Positions 40,301 to 52,840 of a stretch of DNA of 64,000 nucleotides are shown in pieces. Source of the DNA: Heracleum sosnowskyi. Its lineage: Eukaryota; Streptophyta; Magnoliopsida; Apiales; Apiaceae. Both the position numbers and the translations under genes were made by a program. The notes under the pieces were generated by a model. It did not search any database, had not been told where the DNA came from, and saw only the letters and a program-made list of their open reading frames with translations. The DNA is taken from contig CM061239.1 of NCBI GenBank assembly GCA_030848705.1, positions 90,502,363-90,566,362 on the forward strand. The letters run 5' to 3'. Numbering within the stretch: the first letter of the stretch is position 1; the number at the start of each line of letters is the position of its first letter.

Positions 40301-42252
40301 TGTTCACATAACACATTTAAACAAGTGACCGGTTACGTATCGGACGCCCGGTCTAATTTACGATATTTAAAACTCAGACACTAGCCCTAGTACGGGCATA
40401 TACTGACTATAAAGCACATTACACAACTCATACGAATCACATAGCACTTAAAACTATTTTTTAAAACATCACACAAAGCTTATTTGAATTTAAATAAGCC
40501 ACATACAATTTTTAAATCAAAAATCGGATTTTTAAATCCAATATAAGTATTTTAAATGAAAATAAATCAATTAATAAAATTAATTGACACTCTTTAAATG
40601 CTCAAACTATTTTTAAATAAATAAACCAAGCTAGAAAATAATTAAACTTAATTTTAATTAATTAAATCTAATTAATAATTAATTATTAAGAATTAACTGA
40701 TTAAAAGAATTAATCAATTAATTAAATAAATTAATTATTAATCAAAAATAATTAAAATAATTAAATTTAATCAATTTTCGAATTTAAATAAATATTTATG
40801 AATTTATAAAATTTTCGGAATAATAAAATGTATTTTTAAATTAAAGATATGATTTTTAGAATTTTCAAAACCATTTTTGAATTATTTTAAAAATTAAAAA
40901 ATCCAGAAACAGTTTTCTAAAACGAAATTAGGGTTTGAAGAATCAAAACCGGGTCGGTAGGGTTTTGAAAACGGGTTATGAAGAACGGATTCGGGTTGCC
41001 AAGAACACCCGCCGCCGGCGGAATTCCGGCCGCCCGAACCCAGTTCCCGGCGAGTCAAAATCGACCAAAAACGTTACCAAACAAAAGGGCTTTCACTGAG
41101 GAACTTATGGGCTCTCACAATCCGTCAAAAACACGCCAGAAACGTGACTTAATCGTACCAAAATCGAAGACCGCCGGTGGTGGCTCCGTTTTCCGGCCAT
41201 CATAAAACAAGCATCAAACTGAAAACTAATTATATGAATCGATTCTAAATGAAACGATCTATCTAACCGCTAGAACACAATCAAGAACCCATCAACGGAT
41301 CAAAAGTCCGGCCAAAACTTAAAGAAAACCGGCGAGCTTCAAATTTCCGATTAGCTCGAATCAAGGCTCTAAAAATCAAATAAAAATCATCAAAACACTC
41401 AGCACAACACACACAATCCATTCATATCATCAATTAGCAAGAACAATCAATAATAAAGAAACCCCCAATTTAAATATAAAAATTCGAAAATAATTAAATG
41501 ACAAAAATCGGAAAGATCAGAAAATCATACCCACATGAATTTTGATGGTGGATTTAGGTAGAGGATGATGAGAGATTCGATTTGATTACAAGAACATCGA
41601 AATCGGAATCCGATAACGCCTTCAAAAGTTGGTTTGATTCTCAAGAACACGAAGAACACGTTTCAGGGGTTTTTAGATTTTTAACTGTAATTAAGCTTTG
41701 ATTATGCGAAAAACAAAGTACGATTTGCCTTTTTATATTAAACGGAAAATAATACCCCAAACGACATTTTTGAATCGATACTGATCCGATAGATCGCTTT
41801 AAATACATTTTAACAGATAAAACACTTTAAATCTTTAATAAAGCAGAATACACGTTTTACGAGACGATAATCATCCATAAGGTACGGATAACTACAAGTA
41901 TCGTTTAATAATAGATATACGAACCAAAATACTTCTATTACGAATATTTTCGAATACTTTCCACTTTAACGAATGAAATTTTGGTACGAACGATATACCA
42001 ATTGCCCGAATAATTTGGGAACGATCCAAATTTTCTTTTCAATAATTATAATAAAATAAAATAGTATAACACCCTTTTCAAAATAGTTTCAAATTCCCCA
42101 CACATATCACATAGCATCACATTGTCACATATTCAATCATTTAACGAATAATTTAGCACGTTTAAACAGATAAATCATTTAATAACTCTTAATATGAAAT
42201 TAAAATCTCATTTCATATCATATAATAACACGTAATTTTCCCGGATCTTACA
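37395..42252 (-). repeat. LARD-F 3' LTR
   Basis: 4858 bases; on the minus strand starts TGTAAGATCCGGG and ends GGGGGCGTTACA. A TATA box (TATAAAAA, 41730-41737) lies about 520 bases from its 5' end, so U3 is short and R-U5 very long. About 41000-41200 is a CpG-rich patch; about 40450-40900 is extremely AT-rich. No gene seen. Confidence 0.95.
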
Positions 42253-42265
42253 TCCTTCCCCCCTT
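42253..42265 (-). other. LARD-F polypurine tract
   Basis: The minus strand reads AAGGGGGGAAGGA immediately before the 3' LTR, the standard chromovirus plus-strand primer. Confidence 0.92.
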
Positions 42266-42319
42266 AACAGGATTCTGTCCTCAGAATCAGCTCGCGCAAA
42301 CGTAGGTGGATAATTTCCA

Positions 42320-42865
42320 ACATCTCATTCTCAAATTTCTAGGTTGACTCTTCAACCTTAGGATTTCTCCTCATACTCATACTAATTTGACTCCTCTATT
42401 ACTCATCACTCTCTCATACTGACTCAATATCTCAATCGGTTACTCAACATAGAACAATTTAACTAGATCTCTATAGGTTCATATTCTACGAAATACACTA
42501 TGAATATACCACTCACGGGGTGGCAAGCAAACTTATACGCACTTTCCCAACACTCAATAAATCGTCGTAAGGTAGCATTTCAAAATCGTCATAGTAACTG
42601 TTGTCGTAAGAGAATCTAATCAACGGTAAACGATCCTCCCAATTACCTTCAAAATTTAGTACACAATCATAGTCTGTCTGAATTCTTCAATTACGTCGCG
42701 GATCTCTGTCAAATACAATTGAACTCGTCATTCCATGCCGTACCATTATCTCTCATTAATCGGTCAATAATAACCTAAATAACACCACGATAAGCTCTAA
42801 GCCTTAGCAACTCCATACCACAGTTTATCTCAACATGTCTTCGTCTCCATTCAGGAATCTCTTTA
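42320..42865 (-). pseudogene. Decayed chromovirus integrase-chromodomain relic in LARD-F
   Basis: Minus-strand fragments in the order of a Tekay/Del chromovirus: IPEWRRRHVEINCG (about 42858), a DRDPR motif (42694-42710), LNFEGNWEDRLPLI then FSYDNSYYDDFEMLP (42570-42660), PIEIL and WRNPKVEEST-like blocks, then TAG at 42339-42341 where Trp is expected, KFENEMLE and the end just before the polypurine tract. Gyp-G has the matching IPEWKWEHLAMDF, SDRDPRFNS and FKGSWDEHLPLVEFSY. The fragments lie in different frames with internal deletions, so nothing is made. They show that LARD-F descends from an autonomous chromovirus. Confidence 0.75.
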
Positions 42866-44940
42866 GTTGTAGTCGTCTACTATACCTCTGTTATTTTGTC
42901 TTCATTTTCCAACACCTCAAGTACTTAGATATTCACCAACACTGGTATCCCTTTTGAAACCCCTCATATATATCCTTGCATTTCCTTCTTATTCTTTATA
43001 CTTTCTCGTTCCCTCCTATAATTGAATCCTTTTCTATTTCCATAACTCTTTCCTTTATGTAGCCCTTTCTCTTTAATCAATCCTGGTTGAATCCTTATGT
43101 CCGTCATTTCTTTTAATTAATCTCTTGTTATCATAACCTTAAAACTTCATCCTTTCTAATCCTTTTACCGAAGATATTTACATCTCAATTCTCTCCTTTA
43201 CTACTCATACTATCAGCCATCCACGTTCTTGGGTCAACTCTACCTATTTCCAATATATCTAACAACTGCTTTCAACAATCACATACCTTTCATGCCAATT
43301 AACTCTTCAGCTGAAAACAACCCTTCATTACCTCATCCATTGTCTTTAAATCCTTATTAACACCTCTTCATCTTCTTTTCCTATCTTCACAGTAACACTC
43401 ATGACACCTTTTCCATGGTTCCATCTCATTTCCCAAACAGCTTGATCAACTCGACATTATCTTGATTCTCATTCTATACATCCACATTGACTGGTAAAAT
43501 CTACCTTAACTATCGTGAGCAAAAGACTTGCAACCATATCATACAATCCTGAAATACTCAAAGATTAACTCATTCCCCATTATTAGCCTATCATCCAATC
43601 TTAAAAGTTCTTCTCATTGAGACAAAAATCTATTATGTCCATTTTCCACAACCTAGGATAACATCAGCACAATTACACCTTTTTCCCCAATTTCCAATCA
43701 ACTCTTGAATTATCTAACTTCACCTATTCCACATCGTAACGTTAATCGATAGAAAGAGAACAACTGGCCCCGTTATATGTTACTAGTATTCTAATCGCAT
43801 CGTAGTCCGCTTTCGTTCATGGTAATTCAATCGCAAATTCTTCGTTCGGTAAGGTAGGGTAAATTCCAGTTCACCCTAATGGCATACCTCCCAGATTATT
43901 TGAAGTAAGAAGTTCATGATAGTTTGAAGTGAAAAGATTCTATATCGTAGCAAATGTCCCACAATTGGGGTTACCAAATCTGTATATTCCAAAGCAACAT
44001 TATTGGAAGTGAAAGGATTACTGAGAGACCAATTTGATCACATGAACTCAATGTTGTGTGTCTCTATTAAGACAGTACTAAAGGTAATTAGCCTTCTTGT
44101 ATTTCACAACACACAAGTGACGGCGTCCCGTCAGACTTCTATCACATAGACAGATAGTCCTTGTGTCCCCTATAAATAGGGTTGTTTATCTCAGTTGGAG
44201 TAGAGAAATATGAAAGAAATTTAGAGTCAGAATAACAATCAGGGCCTTTCGATAAGAATTCTCAAATACACACCTTGGATTGAAATTGAATAAATTCCAA
44301 AGGTGTTATTTCAGAAAAGAAGAACAACCAGAAAGGAAGTATCAACAAATAGTGTTACATCACAATTAGAGTTATCCACTCCGGAAGAATGAAGGAGTTG
44401 GAATTTAAATAACATATTTTCAACAGGCTTTACAAATTGAAATAGATGTCGCAACAACCTCTGATGCAATTGCAATCATGATTGATCAAAAGTATCAAGT
44501 ACAAAGTCAAAAGGTGGAATATATTCACCAACACAAGTTTCGCTTAAAGAAATGTCAAATATTTCCTTAGGATGGGAGGGTATTACCAGGGTCTTCACAC
44601 ATGACTCCTCCGTCGACTCCTTCGATAGCTCGTTATTCGATTTCAGCCCTTCTTCTCCACGTTATTCGATTTCAGCCCTTCTTTTCCACGTCGCAAGGTC
44701 ATCAATATCGTACGTCGCCGTCAACTCGTAATAGTCCTCGAAGATTCCGCCGTAGACATCTACAATCGTATGAAATTCTATCCATCTCAGCACAATCATC
44801 TAAATTGAATACCTCTATCTTAACTCACTCAGTGGTACTATATTCAATAGTCCAACACGAACTCTAAATGAGCTCTGACGTTCCTTATATAACTATATAC
44901 ACTCCCACACACTCTCGTTTCTAGTTTTACTATAACCCTT
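42866..44940 (-). other. LARD-F internal region without recognisable coding
   Basis: About 2.1 kb with no significant ORF and no gag, protease or RT motif that I can see on either strand. A 29-base unit starting GTTATTCGATTTCAG is repeated in tandem at about 44632-44660 and 44661-44689. The 5' leader following the primer site should carry packaging signals but none can be named. Confidence 0.6.
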
Positions 44941-44952
44941 GCTCTGATACCA
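44941..44952 (-). other. LARD-F primer-binding site (tRNA-iMet)
   Basis: The minus strand reads TGGTATCAGAGC two bases inside the 5' LTR end. Confidence 0.95.
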
Positions 44953-44954
44953 AC

Positions 44955-47900
44955 TGTAACGCCCCCAAATCCGGGGTCAATGATTTGGTCGTCACACTGC
45001 ACTCTTAATCCAAACAACCTGTTCAATATAAAATCAACACAATAATAATAATATCTGTGACCCCAACTCTACCAGAATCTTTAAAGGTTATAGTGCTAGA
45101 AACAAGAATCCAAATTCATTACAACAATCTTTCTTCTTTACAACCATTCTCTTTACATAAATTCTAATACACTAGTATAACTTCGATAAGAAGTATACCA
45201 GGCAACTAATCTTATACAATATATTAATCAATAGAAAACATCTATATACAAAACCTCTCACTAGCTCCAATGCTCTGGATCAAAACGTCTTTACGCTAAT
45301 ATCTTTCCCCATCTCTGATCAGCTACGCGGACAACTCTCGCCAATACACCTTCTTTCCGGCAGGCTAAAATATATATAAATAAAACAAGTATGAGCGAAT
45401 GAATTGCTCAGCAAGCGCATTATTAAATATAAAATATAAAGTTCCAAATTAATCTTTGGATTTTTCAAATAAACAAGCCTATGGCTTACACATTTGTAAT
45501 CTCTGATATTTTCAAAACAAGTTTGGTAATTTATCACAATATCTCATTTAGCTTCTCGCAGCTGAATAGTTTAAAACAAAAAAAAAAGATTTATATTGGT
45601 CGTCACGGCAACCGAATCAACAATAACTACAATAGTATGTAGGAAATATGAAATAAGTATAACTCTTATGTCTTCAAGACCATAGTTTGTATAAAAATAC
45701 TAATTTTTTTAAGATAACAGATCTATTCACAACATTTTCCGAAATCAACAATAACTCGGGAAGGTTAGAGTAATCAAGGGGTAAGAATGAACCAACACGC
45801 TCGGTCAAGAAATAAAGAACGCACTTCAAGACTTCAACATGGTACCGACTGGGTATGCGGTATGAATAAAACTCATCAAGATAGATATCTCACGACTGCC
45901 AATAGAATCAAGGAAGTGGGTTTCGACTAATTGGAATCCGAATGTATTAAGAGTAAGCGATTTCAGCAAGGTTGAAACCACTATTAATAATCAACGAACC
46001 AACAACTTCACGCAACGAATAAACCTGAGAATCAGGTCATATCTCACAAGTACAAAATATATGGATGTAACTCATCCTAGAAATGAAAATTTATATTAGA
46101 ATTGGATTTTTAACAATTATCAAATACAAAGGTTGTGCTGCTGGCCAGCCACGCATCAACCCCGGACTAGCTCATGTCATAGTCCTCTACTGGATCCTAG
46201 GCCAATCTGGGCCTTAATTACATCGACCAATAATTGGTCCATTTTTAAAAACATTCCAATTCTATATTATATATACGTCAGGTGTCAGTACAATTGACAA
46301 CCTTACTTCGACAATCAGGTGTCGGAAGAATCGACGACCTTAATACAACAATTGCTGGAAACTCACGTTCCAGGAGGTAGTTTAATATGAAGAATCAATA
46401 AGGAATAGCAATATAATCTAGTATCGACGAGATCGACACAACAATGGGGAATACGTATCACAAGTAACAACATAATAAACATTAACAAGATCGATGCAAC
46501 AACTGGAATAACAATGAAGAATAAACAATAACATGCTCAGTAAGATCGAGTCGGATATGAAACAGGCATTAGGATGTCAACAGAAATTTATCAGATCAAT
46601 AAAGAGTAGGGTTCAAGGAACGGGCTCTAGGTGGCCTCAACAGTATGATTTAACGCATTGTGGAAGAATTAGTCAAAGTTCGCCAATTTGGTAAGTGACA
46701 AGGAGTCAAGTTTAAGTTCAAGGAAAATTCAAGGTAAGTTTATTGTTAGAGAAAGACAAGGGTTTACTGGCTTCTGACAGAATTAGTCTAGATCCCTCGA
46801 ACGTATACTTATAACGGCTAAGCCTCACGTTTGAAAGAAGTAAACCAACTCATACACAACGTAATAGAATTTGAATCAGGGGCTGGATCAGATAATTGTT
46901 TATAACAAGAAAGGATAACAAGGTTTGCATAGGTGCAAGGTGAAAAATGGAATATTGGAAGGGTAAGCAACACAACTTCAGAATTTTAGAATAAGTTTTC
47001 CCTCATAGGGTTCACAAGTTCTCGCTCATCTAGGGTTGGTAATATTCCAACTTAGCATTTTTAAATCATGTCTTTTAAAAGAAAGCCTTAGTATACGGCC
47101 CATAATTATCTTTTCAATCATTTCAATATAAGAAATTATATCTCTCCGATCAATATGAAAATATGAATCTAAACTAAAAAGGTATAAAAGAGTACTCGTC
47201 AATTTACGAGATTAAATAACATACTTGCAATTCAATGCATGGAAATCAACATTTGAAAACTCAGTAATAAACATTCAACATACATACTAATAACTCAAGA
47301 TAATATCCCTTAATTAATAAGCAAGGGTATAAACACTTGCCTCTGGTCCTTAGCTATTTCGTAACGCTGAAACAATACGATTTCCTCCTTATTCTGTCTT
47401 GTCGCACGATTCTCTACTTCCGTCCTCCTTTGCTTTAACGCTCTTGCGAATACCACTAGTCTGCTTTTACCATTTCGAATCCACGTGCCAGCCTCGATAG
47501 TCAAACATGAGACGGTACTTAGTCTTCAACGTATAATCCTCATATTATATAAATGATCGTAACTTAACTTCGACGCACTTACCGATCTTACCGATATCTC
47601 TGTTGCATAAACATCCACATCTCAACTGATAGACCAATCGCAATCAACCACATAAGTAATCCACGTAACTTGCTTGACGACAATCCCCATACTATAAAAA
47701 GTCAACATCCAAGTCAACGGCCTCGTAAATCTCACTTTCTAACATAACCGACAAATTTCTATCCTATCTACCCCTCGTGATAACATTAGACACAACCAAT
47801 TACTCAAACAAGTCTCCACACAATTTATTCGCATGCATGACTCACACAGATAATTCACATTGTTCACATAACACATTTAAACAAGTGACCGGTTACGTAT

Positions 47901-49812
47901 CGGACGCCCGGTCTAATTTACGATATTTAAAACTCAGACACTAGCCCTAGTACGGGCATATACTGACTATAAAGCACATTACACAACTCATACGAATCAC
48001 ATAGCACTTAAAACTATTTTTTAAAACATCACACAAAGCTTATTTGAATTTAAATAAGCCACATACAATTTTTAAATCAAAAATCGGATTTTTAAATCCA
48101 ATATAAGTATTTTAAATGAAAATAAATCAATTAATAAAATTAATTGACACTCTTTAAATGCTCAAACTATTTTTAAATAAATAAACCAAGCTAGAAAATA
48201 ATTAAACTTAATTTTAATTAATTAAATCTAATTAATAATTAATTATTAAGAATTAACTGATTAAAAGAATTAATCAATTAATTAAATAAATTAATTATTA
48301 ATCAAAAATAATTAAAATAATTAAATTTAATCAATTTTCGAATTTAAATAAATATTTATGAATTTATAAAATTTTCGGAATAATAAAATGTATTTTTAAA
48401 TTAAAGATATGATTTTTAGAATTTTCAAAACCATTTTTGAATTATTTTAAAAATTAAAAAATCCAGAAACAGTTTTCTAAAACGAAATTAGGGTTTGAAG
48501 AATCAAAACCGGGTCGGTAGGGTTTTGAAAACGGGTTATGAAGAACGGATTCGGGTTGCCAAGAACACCCGCCGCCGGCGGAATTCCGGCCGCCCGAACC
48601 CAGTTCCCGGCGAGTCAAAATCGACCAAAAACGTTACCAAACAAAAGGGCTTTCACTGAGGAACTTATGGGCTCTCACAATCCGTCAAAAACACGCCAGA
48701 AACGTGACTTAATCGTACCAAAATCGAAGACCGCCGGTGGTGGCTCCGTTTTCCGGCCATCATAAAACAAGCATCAAACTGAAAACTAATTATATGAATC
48801 GATTCTAAATGAAACGATCTATCTAACCGCTAGAACACAATCAAGAACCCATCAACGGATCAAAAGTCCGGCCAAAACTTAAAGAAAACCGGCGAGCTTC
48901 AAATTTCCGATTAGCTCGAATCAAGGCTCTAAAAATCAAATAAAAATCATCAAAACACTCAGCACAACACACACAATCCATTCATATCATCAATTAGCAA
49001 GAACAATCAATAATAAAGAAACCCCCAATTTAAATATAAAAATTCGAAAATAATTAAATGACAAAAATCGGAAAGATCAGAAAATCATACCCACATGAAT
49101 TTTGATGGTGGATTTAGGTAGAGGATGATGAGAGATTCGATTTGATTACAAGAACATCGAAATCGGAATCCGATAACGCCTTCAAAAGTTGGTTTGATTC
49201 TCAAGAACACGAAGAACACGTTTCAGGGGTTTTTAGATTTTTAACTGTAATTAAGCTTTGATTATGCGAAAAACAAAGTACGATTTGCCTTTTTATATTA
49301 AACGGAAAATAATACCCCAAACGACATTTTTGAATCGATACTGATCCGATAGATCGCTTTAAATACATTTTAACAGATAAAACACTTTAAATCTTTAATA
49401 AAGCAGAATACTCGTTTTACGAGACGATAATCATCCATAAGGTACGGATAACTACAAGTATCGTTTAATAATAGATATACGAACCAAAATACTTCTATTA
49501 CGAATATTTTCGAATACTTTCCACTTTAACGAATGAAATTTTGGTACGAACGATATACCAATTGCCCGAATAATTTGGGAACGATCCAAATTTTCTTTTC
49601 AATAATTATAATAAAATAAAATAGTATAACACCCTTTTCAAAATAGTTTCAAATTCCCCACACATATCACATAGCATCACATTGTCACATATTCAATCAT
49701 TTAACGAATAATTTAGCACGTTTAAACAGATAAATCATTTAATAACTCTTAATATGAAATTAAAATCTCATTTCATATCATATAATAACACGTAATTTTC
49801 CCGGATCTTACA
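44955..49812 (-). repeat. LARD-F 5' LTR
   Basis: 4858 bases, near-identical to 37395-42252. The functional promoter would be the TATAAAAA at 49290-49297 on the minus strand, preceded by about 515 bases of U3. Confidence 0.95.
49290..49297 (-). promoter_or_regulatory. TATA box of the LARD-F 5' LTR
   Basis: The minus strand reads AATATAAAAAGGCAAA, a strong TATA context. Transcription would begin near 49260, giving an RNA with over 4 kb of R-U5. Confidence 0.6.
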
Positions 49813-52800
49813 ACTAACTGGCTACAGGCATGGTAACATATATGAAGCCAACATTCTCTCAGATACTGATGGCTCCCCTACATGTTTCATCAGTAAAGCT
49901 TCAGTAGATGAAAGTTGGAATTGGCACAAGAAGCTTTCTCATCTCAACTTCAGCAACATCAATGAGTTGGTTAAGAAAGAGTTAGTAAGAGGATTACCTA
50001 ATGTCTTATATACACCTGATGGACTCTGTGATGCATGCCAAAAAGCAAAACAAAGAAGGACATCATTCCAGAGTAAATCAGAATCCTCTATTGAAGAACC
50101 ATATCACATGCTACATCTTGATCTGTTTGGTCCAGTCAACATCATGTCCATCAGTAAGAAAAGGTACACTCTTGTAATTGTTGATGAATATTCTAGATTC
50201 ACCTGGGTGTATTTTCTGCACAGAAAAGATGAAACTCCTGAAGTTCTGTTGGATCATGTGAGGATGATTGAGACAACCACAAAGTACAAAGTCAAGATTC
50301 TGAGAAGTGATAATGGTACTGAATTTAAGAATTCAAAGATGGAAGAGTTCTGCAAATACAAAGGAATCATTCAACAATTCTCTGCTCCTGGCACACCTCA
50401 GCAAAATGGAGTAGTAGAAAGGAAGAAAAGAACTCTTATTGAAGCTGGTAGAACTATGTTGGAAGAAGCTAAATTACCTACATATTTCTGGGCAGAAGCA
50501 GTCAACACAGCATGCTATACACAAAATCTCACATTAATAAACAGGCATGGTGTCACTCCTTATCAGTCACTCAAGGAGAAGAAACCAAGTCTGAAGCATT
50601 TGCATGTGTTTGGCTGTAAATGTTTTGTTCTCAGAACTCATCCTGAACAGCTAGGGAAATTTAAAACAAAGGCTGATGAAGGAATATTCATAGGCTATCC
50701 TACATCAAGAGCCTTCAGAGTTTTTAATTTGAGAACAAGAACTGTCATGGAGTCAATTCATGTATCTTTTGATGATAAGAAGATAACTGGAATCATTGAA
50801 GACTCGCATGATAGATTGTTATTTGAAAATGAAGCTTCCAAGGAACCTGAAGAAAGTGAATCAGATCCTGTCAATTCATCAGATACTGATGGGTCACCAA
50901 ATCCTGATGACTCACCAGGTACTGATGGTGCTAATACTGATGATGCAAACAACAGTAATACAACTAGTAGTGCTAATATTGAGGGGGAGCAACGGCATTC
51001 AACTACAAGTTCAGAGTCAACTCAATCATCAGGACAGAATTCTTCAGATACTGATTCAAGTGAAGATCCTGATAACACATCAGGAGGGCATAGCAATAAT
51101 TCAGGGAGAGCTTCAAATCAATCAAATTCTTTCAATCAAGTTAACACCAATCCAGGGGGAGCATCTACTTCAAGAAACAATTTGACACCAGCAAGGAAAT
51201 GGACAAAAAATCATACTCCTGATTTGATAATTGGAGACCCTGATGCAGGTGTTCAAACAAGAAGTGCAACTCAGAATGAATGTCTATACAATAACTTTCT
51301 GTCCAAGGAGGAGCCTAAGAAAGTTGAAGATGCACTTAAAGATGCTGATTGGGTTACTGCAATGCAAGAAGAACTGAATGAATTTGAAAGGAATGAAGTC
51401 TGGAAACTGGTACCAAGACCAAAGAATAGATCAATTGTTGGTACAAAGTGGATTTTCAAGAACAAGACTGATTCTGATGGTGTCATAATCAGAAACAAAG
51501 CAAGGCTAGTTGCAAAGGGGTATTCCCAACAAGAGGGAATTGACTACGATGAAACTTTTGCTCCTGTTGCAAGACTAGAAGCCATCAGGATATTTCTTGC
51601 TTATGCAGCACATAAGAAATTCAAGGTTTTCCAGATGGATGTTAAAAGTGCTTTCTTAAATGGTGAACTGGAGGAAGAAGTTTATGTTGAACAACCTCCT
51701 GGTTTCATTGATCCTACATATCCAGATCATGTCTACAGACTGGATAAGGCACTTTATGGACTAAAGCAAGCTCCAAGAGCATGGTATGAAACCTTAGCTC
51801 AATTCTTACTGGAAAGTGGATTCAAAAGAGGTGCAATTGATAAAACTCTATTTTATTTGAATCATGGTAAGGAGTTGCTGTTAGTTCAGATTTATGTTGA
51901 TGATATCATTTTTGGGTCAACAAACAATAAGCTGTGTGAAAAGTTTTCCAAGCTTATGCAGTCAAGATATCAAATGAGCATGATGGGAGAAATGAGTTAC
52001 TTTCTGGGTCTTCAAGTTAAACAGACTGATGAAGGGATTTTTATTAATCAGTCTAAATACACAAGGAATTTACTGACAAGGTTTAACATGCAAGACAGTA
52101 CTCCTGTTTCAACTCCCATAGCTACAGCTACCAAACTTGATCCTGATCAAGGTGAAGAGGTAGATGTAACTCACTACAGAGGAATGATTGGCTCTTTATT
52201 GTATCTCACTACCAGTAGACCAGATATCATGTTTGCAACCTGACTATGTGCAAGATTTCAAGCAAAACCTAGAGAACCACATCTGATTGCAGTCAAAAGA
52301 ATTTTCAGATATCTCAAAGGCACTCCTTCACTTGGCCTTTGGTATGCAAGGGAATCAGATTTTGGGTTGTGTGGTTATTCAGATGCTGATTTTGCAGGAT
52401 GCAGAATAGAGAGGAAAAGTACTTCAGGAAGTTGTCAGTTTTTGGGTGGAAGACTAGTTTCTTGGTTCAGTAAAAAGCAGAAATCTATTTCCACTTCAAC
52501 TGCAGAAGCTGAGTACATTGCTGCAGGAAGTTGTTGTGCTCAGATAATGTGGATGAGAAATCAGTTGTTAGATTATGGCCTGTCATACTCAAAAATCCCT
52601 ATTTATTGTGATAACCAAAGTGCTATTGCAATGACAGGAAATCCAGTTCAGCATTCTCTTACTAAACACATCAGTATCAGATATCACTTTATAAGAGAAC
52701 AGGTTCTGGAAGGAACAATTGAACTTCACTTTGTTCCTACTGATCAACAACTAGCTGACATATTCACCAAGCCACTGCCTGAAGCTACTTTCAATAAATT

Positions 52801-52840
52801 GGTGAATGAACTTGGAATGATGAATTTTGAGAATTTCTGA
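49813..52840 (+). pseudogene. Cop-E Pol, second part (INT-RT-RNase H), one stop codon
   Basis: Continues in frame from the protease: TGYRHGNIYEA, integrase HHCC (WHKKLSHLNF, CDACQKAK), DDE core (HLDLFGP, RSDNGTEF, VVERKKR), a Ser/Asp/Asn-rich linker with two GGGGGAGC runs, RT (QMDVKSAFLNG, YVDDIIFGST), and RNase H (YSDADFAG, STAEAEY, DNQSAI), ending GMMNFENF. A TGA at 52241-52243 stands where Cop-C and others have Cys (MFAT-stop-LCARF), between RT and RNase H; it is the only break I see apart from LARD-F. Confidence 0.93.

Larger units (their letters stand above)
37395..49812 (-). mobile_element. LARD-F: large non-autonomous LTR element with 4.86-kb LTRs
   Basis: Two 4858-base LTRs exactly 7560 bases apart flank a 2702-base internal region, all bounded by ACTAA. 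The primer site lies at the right LTR and the polypurine tract at the left one, so the element reads on the minus strand. It has no gag, protease or RT. This matches the LARD class (long LTRs, noncoding internal domain). Only three differences between the LTRs were found by eye. Two of the three are C/T at CpG (39094/46654 and 40115/47675), the third is A/T near 41852/49412. Confidence 0.93.

Noticed and set aside
40978..41205. Short plus-strand ORF of 75 codons, repeated at 48538-48765
   Set aside because: It lies antisense within the LARD-F LTR and is duplicated only because the LTR is; low-complexity and no start context or homology.
44601..44867. 88-codon plus-strand ORF in the LARD-F interior
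   Set aside because: Antisense to the element, made mostly of a 29-base tandem repeat; no support.
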